A DNA stretch of 64,000 nucleotides. Source: Bacteroidota bacterium. Lineage in GTDB: Bacteria; Bacteroidota; Bacteroidia; Chitinophagales; Chitinophagaceae. Made by a program: the position numbers and the translations under genes. The stretch lies in assembly GCA_005882315.1 (NCBI GenBank), contig VBAR01000006.1, positions 158,617 through 222,616 on the forward strand, in the 5' to 3' direction. This document shows positions 61,321-64,000 of the stretch, piece by piece. Each line of letters opens with the position of its first letter. Position 1 is the first letter of the stretch. The notes beneath the pieces are model-generated. The model saw only the letters and a list, made by a program, of their open reading frames with translations. It did no database searches and was not told the DNA's origin.

Positions 61321-64000
61321 TTAATTCGGGCTTAACACAATCCCTTTTGAATTGTACTTGCCTACCTTAACCACGTATGCAATCTTTGATTTCTGCACAC
61401 CTGGAACTTTGAATGTTACTACTTCATCCCTGTTAGCAACTATTGTTCTTTTGATCTCAGAAATTTTCTGACCATCAATTGTAAAGAACTCGATTGTTGC
61501 CTGGCCGCTTACAGGAGCATTAATTCTCAAAGAGAAGTTCTGCTCTTCATAAGGGTTAGGGAAAGCTGTTACATTCAGTTCATTGGCAGGAAGCGCCTGT
61601 CTTACTACATGGCTACTGCTTCCTCTGTTAGAAGAAACGTAAGCAACATAACCTTCAAGCAGTACGCAATTGTCAAATACATTATTGATCCTGTCAACTG
61701 CACCAGCTATATCACTAAGGCTAAGCGGGCTGACATTTACACCACCCAATGCATCATTTGCAAGTTGCAACAATCCTGCTGCAGTGGCTGGATAGCCATG
61801 ACTTGACATATATGAAACAACTGTTGGTGAAATAAGCTCAACTGTATCTCTTGTACCCGGAACAGGAACAAGTGAACCACATACTCTATCTGATATAATC
61901 GCAGAATCACCATTCAGGATCAGGCTTCCAATACCACTACCTACAACCTTCGTATTGAAGTAGAAAGTGATTGTTTGCGCTAACAATGTGTTCCTGATCT
62001 TTCCGTTACCTGCCAATGGAGCTACAGGCCATGAAGGTGCATTTGAATACTTAGGTGCATTGCTATAAATATCTGCTCCTAATACGAATGATCCTCCGCC
62101 ACCAGGCAACATCTTAAGGATATTGCTATTGGCTCCGTTGTTAACATCAGAGAGACTAACTACCCAATACTTGTTATTGCTTTGTTTACCAAATACAACA
62201 GAATCACCAGGCTCACTGTCAAGAGCAGTCGCCATTAATGAATGCTGAAGAACTGTTTGTCCATTTGGCAAGCAAATAGTACCACCGTATTGACCATAAC
62301 CACCCTGAGTCAATGTACATATAGGTACACAACATTTAACTCTGATAGTCTGGGTATGTACTGCAGTATTTCCACAAGCGTCAGTAGCAGTCCATGTTCT
62401 TACTATGATACGCTGGAATCCTGTTTGACAATTTGATGGATTATCAGTCTGTCCATTGTACACAACTCCAGGTGTGCCACCACAATTATCAGTTGCAGTT
62501 ACAGTTGGAACTGTTGGAATCGCTGCACTGCAATCAAGATCAACACTTGCAGGCGGATTCGTGAATACAGGTGCAATTACATCTACAGTCCATGTAGCTG
62601 TTCTTGAAGTAGATGAAGAATTATTACAAGCATCGCTTGCATTCCAAGTCATAGTCTGTGTTCTTGTACAACCAGTAGTAGTGATCGTACCGGCAGTAGA
62701 AGTAACAGGTACTGTACCAGAACAATTATCATTAGCAGAAGCAGAACCGAAGTTGATGCTTGCTGGGTTACAACCTGGGTTCAGGTTGCCACCTGTGATC
62801 GTGATAACTGGTCCTTGTGTATCCACAGTCCATGTAGCTGTTCTTGAAGTGGATGAAGAATTATTACAAGCATCACTTGCATTCCAGGTCATAGTCTGTG
62901 TTCTTGTACAACCAGAAGTAGTGATCGTACCGGCAGTAGAAGTAACAGGAACAGCACCAGCACAATTATCATTAGCAGAAGCAGAACCGAAGTTGATGCT
63001 TGCTGGGTTACAACCTGGGTTCAGGTTGCCACCTGTGATAGTGATAACTGGTCCTTGTGTATCCACAGTCCATGTAGCAGTACGTGAAGTGGATGAAGAA
63101 TTGTTACAAGCATCACTTGCATTCCATGTCATAGTCTGAGTTCTTGTACAACCAGTAGTAGTGATCGTACCGGCAGTAGAAGTAACAGCACTTGCACCAG
63201 AACAATTATCATTAGCAGAAGCAGAACCGAAGTTGATGCTTGCTGGGTTACAACCTGGATTCAGGTTGCCACCAGTGATAGTGATAACTGGTCCATCAAC
63301 ATCTACAGTCCATGTAGCAGTACGTGTAGTGGATGAACAATTATTACAAGCATCACTTGCATTCCATGTCATAGTCTGAGTTCTTGAACAACCAGTAGTA
63401 GTGATCGTACAGACAGGAGGAGCGACGGGAACAGCACGAGCGCAATTCTCAGTAGCAGAAGCAGAACCGAAGTTGATGCTTGCTGGGTTACAACCTGGAT
63501 TCAGGTTGCCACCTGTGATAGTGATAACTGGTCCTTGTGTATCTACAGTCCATGTAGCAGTACGTGAAGTGGATGAAGAATTATTACAAGCATCGCTTGC
63601 ATTCCATGTCATAGTCTGTGTTCTTGTACAACCAGTAGTAGTGATCGTACCGGCAGTAGAAGTAACAGGAACAGCACCAGCACAATTATCATTAGCAGAA
63701 GCAGAACCGAAGTTGATGCTTTCTGGGTTACAACCTGGGTTCAGGTTGCCACCTGTGATAGTGATAACTGGTCCTTGTGTATCCACAGTCCATGTAGCAG
63801 TACGTGAAGTGGATGAAGAATTATTACAAGCATCACTTGCATTCCATGTCATAGTCTGAGTTCTTGAACAACCAGTAGTAGTGATCGTACCGGCAGTAGA
63901 AGTAACAGGAACAGCACCAGCACAATTATCATTAGCAGAAGCAGAACCGAAGTTGATGCTTTCTGGGTTACAACCTGGGTTCAGGTTGCCACCTGTGATA
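61321..64000 (-). CDS. Large T9SS-secreted repeat protein (N-terminal part beyond window)
   Basis: At least 893 residues; the frame is still open at the window end, so the N-terminus and signal peptide are missing. About six 80-residue repeats come first, each with ITGGNLNPGCNP, ASINFGSASANDNC, TRTQTMTWNASDACNN and TATWTV, a pattern like HYR or Ig-like surface domains with paired Cys. One more divergent domain with DCSAAIPTVPTVTATDNCGG follows, then a unique region (about 61600-62300) of unknown function. The end is a type A sorting domain starting VTAFPNPYEEQNFSLRINAP. It is probably a surface adhesin-like or stalk protein (inference). Confidence 0.85.
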   Translation of the reverse strand, partial: ITGGNLNPGCNPESINFGSASANDNCAGAVPVTSTAGTITTTGCSRTQTMTWNASDACNNSSSTSRTATWTVDTQGPVITITGGNLNPGCNPESINFGSASANDNCAGAVPVTSTAGTITTTGCTRTQTMTWNASDACNNSSSTSRTATWTVDTQGPVITITGGNLNPGCNPASINFGSASATENCARAVPVAPPVCTITTTGCSRTQTMTWNASDACNNCSSTTRTATWTVDVDGPVITITGGNLNPGCNPASINFGSASANDNCSGASAVTSTAGTITTTGCTRTQTMTWNASDACNNSSSTSRTATWTVDTQGPVITITGGNLNPGCNPASINFGSASANDNCAGAVPVTSTAGTITTSGCTRTQTMTWNASDACNNSSSTSRTATWTVDTQGPVITITGGNLNPGCNPASINFGSASANDNCSGTVPVTSTAGTITTTGCTRTQTMTWNASDACNNSSSTSRTATWTVDVIAPVFTNPPASVDLDCSAAIPTVPTVTATDNCGGTPGVVYNGQTDNPSNCQTGFQRIIVRTWTATDACGNTAVHTQTIRVKCCVPICTLTQGGYGQYGGTICLPNGQTVLQHSLMATALDSEPGDSVVFGKQSNNKYWVVSLSDVNNGANSNILKMLPGGGGSFVLGADIYSNAPKYSNAPSWPVAPLAGNGKIRNTLLAQTITFYFNTKVVGSGIGSLILNGDSAIISDRVCGSLVPVPGTRDTVELISPTVVSYMSSHGYPATAAGLLQLANDALGGVNVSPLSLSDIAGAVDRINNVFDNCVLLEGYVAYVSSNRGSSSHVVRQALPANELNVTAFPNPYEEQNFSLRINAPVSGQATIEFFTIDGQKISEIKRTIVANRDEVVTFKVPGVQKSKIAYVVKVGKYNSKGIVLSPN
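62578..64000. repeat. 240-bp tandem repeats in the T9SS protein gene
   Basis: Near-identical units of exactly 240 bp (80 codons); landmark sequence CTGGGTTACAACCTG recurs every 240 bases from about 62763 to 63963. About six units lie in the window and the array continues past its end. One unit (about 63300-63480) is markedly diverged. Confidence 0.93.

Noticed and set aside
62456..63859. Long open frames on the plus strand opposite the T9SS repeat gene
   Set aside because: They repeat with the same 240-bp period and are mirror frames of the repeat array; the minus-strand protein has recognisable domains and a sorting signal.
62578..64000. Possible CRISPR array
   Set aside because: The repeats are 240 bp long, uniform, coding and without unique spacers.

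Overview
The window looks like chromosomal DNA of a Bacteroidota species, most probably Chitinophagaceae. The reasons are: promoters of the form TTTG-(about 19-20 nt)-TAnnTTTG before many genes; a short primary sigma factor without region 1.1; secreted proteins with type IX secretion (T9SS) C-terminal sorting domains plus a T9SS plug-domain protein; a TamL-type lipoprotein BamA homologue; a fused SecDF; and many Bacteroidota-typical families (DUF4249, DUF4129, DUF4350, DUF5362, DUF2911, DUF4369-TlpA). The family-level placement is inference. Most of the window is ordinary housekeeping DNA: no prophage, integron, CRISPR array, tRNA or rRNA was seen.

Layout. 1-3.3 kb: the tail of a zinc metalloprotease, then rpmI-rplT with a structured leader, then arginine decarboxylase. 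3.3-9.1 kb: small envelope and stress proteins (lipoprotein, NTF2-like, Hsp20, bacilliredoxin), lgt, rpoD and a DUF4249 lipoprotein. 9.2-14.8 kb: trxB-folB-TPR, a MATE exporter, a Gfo/Idh/MocA oxidoreductase and pcm. 14.8-21.3 kb (minus strand): secDF, a VWA protein, its AAA+ partner and hscB. 21.5-29.2 kb: an aminotransferase, a cyclase, coaE, a FadL-like porin, a Ser-rich lipoprotein, proS and DUF5362. 29.2-35.6 kb: the RDD / SpoIIM-like / DUF4129 / DUF4350 / MoxR / DUF58 membrane module. 35.6-42.2 kb: truB, tamL, a SpoU methyltransferase, a LolC/E-like permease and the T9SS plug protein. 42.3-49.2 kb: the 4.5S SRP RNA gene, a transaldolase-like aldolase and a minus-strand group ending in an S9 peptidase, an amidohydrolase and a small acetyltransferase. 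49.2-57.2 kb: a complete tryptophan operon. 57.2-64 kb: a TlpA thioredoxin, a DUF2911 protein and two T9SS-secreted proteins, the last being a large protein with 240-bp tandem repeats that runs off the window.

The tryptophan operon is the most informative region. It starts with a 19-codon leader peptide carrying three consecutive Trp codons and a readable terminator/antiterminator switch. The order is trpL-trpE-trpG-trpD-trpC-trpF-trpF'-trpB-(DUF559 nuclease)-trpA, with two adjacent, apparently intact trpF genes.

The unusual signal is a set of repeat families that sit between genes and also inside conserved coding sequences. (1) G/C-rich palindromes with a CCCC-TAAA/TGAA-GGGG core occur in facing pairs at four junctions. 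One pair brackets a DUF559 endonuclease-like gene inside the trp operon, and the sequence supplies the ends of TrpE, TrpG, TrpA and an AAA+ protein. (2) Tandem heptanucleotide arrays occur at four loci, two of them translated (TrpG, HscB). (3) A CCCGAT/ATCGGG palindrome is translated inside the AAA+ protein. (4) A 102-bp inverted-repeat element has a partial copy before trpB. The DUF559-plus-palindrome arrangement is the best candidate for an undescribed mobile system.
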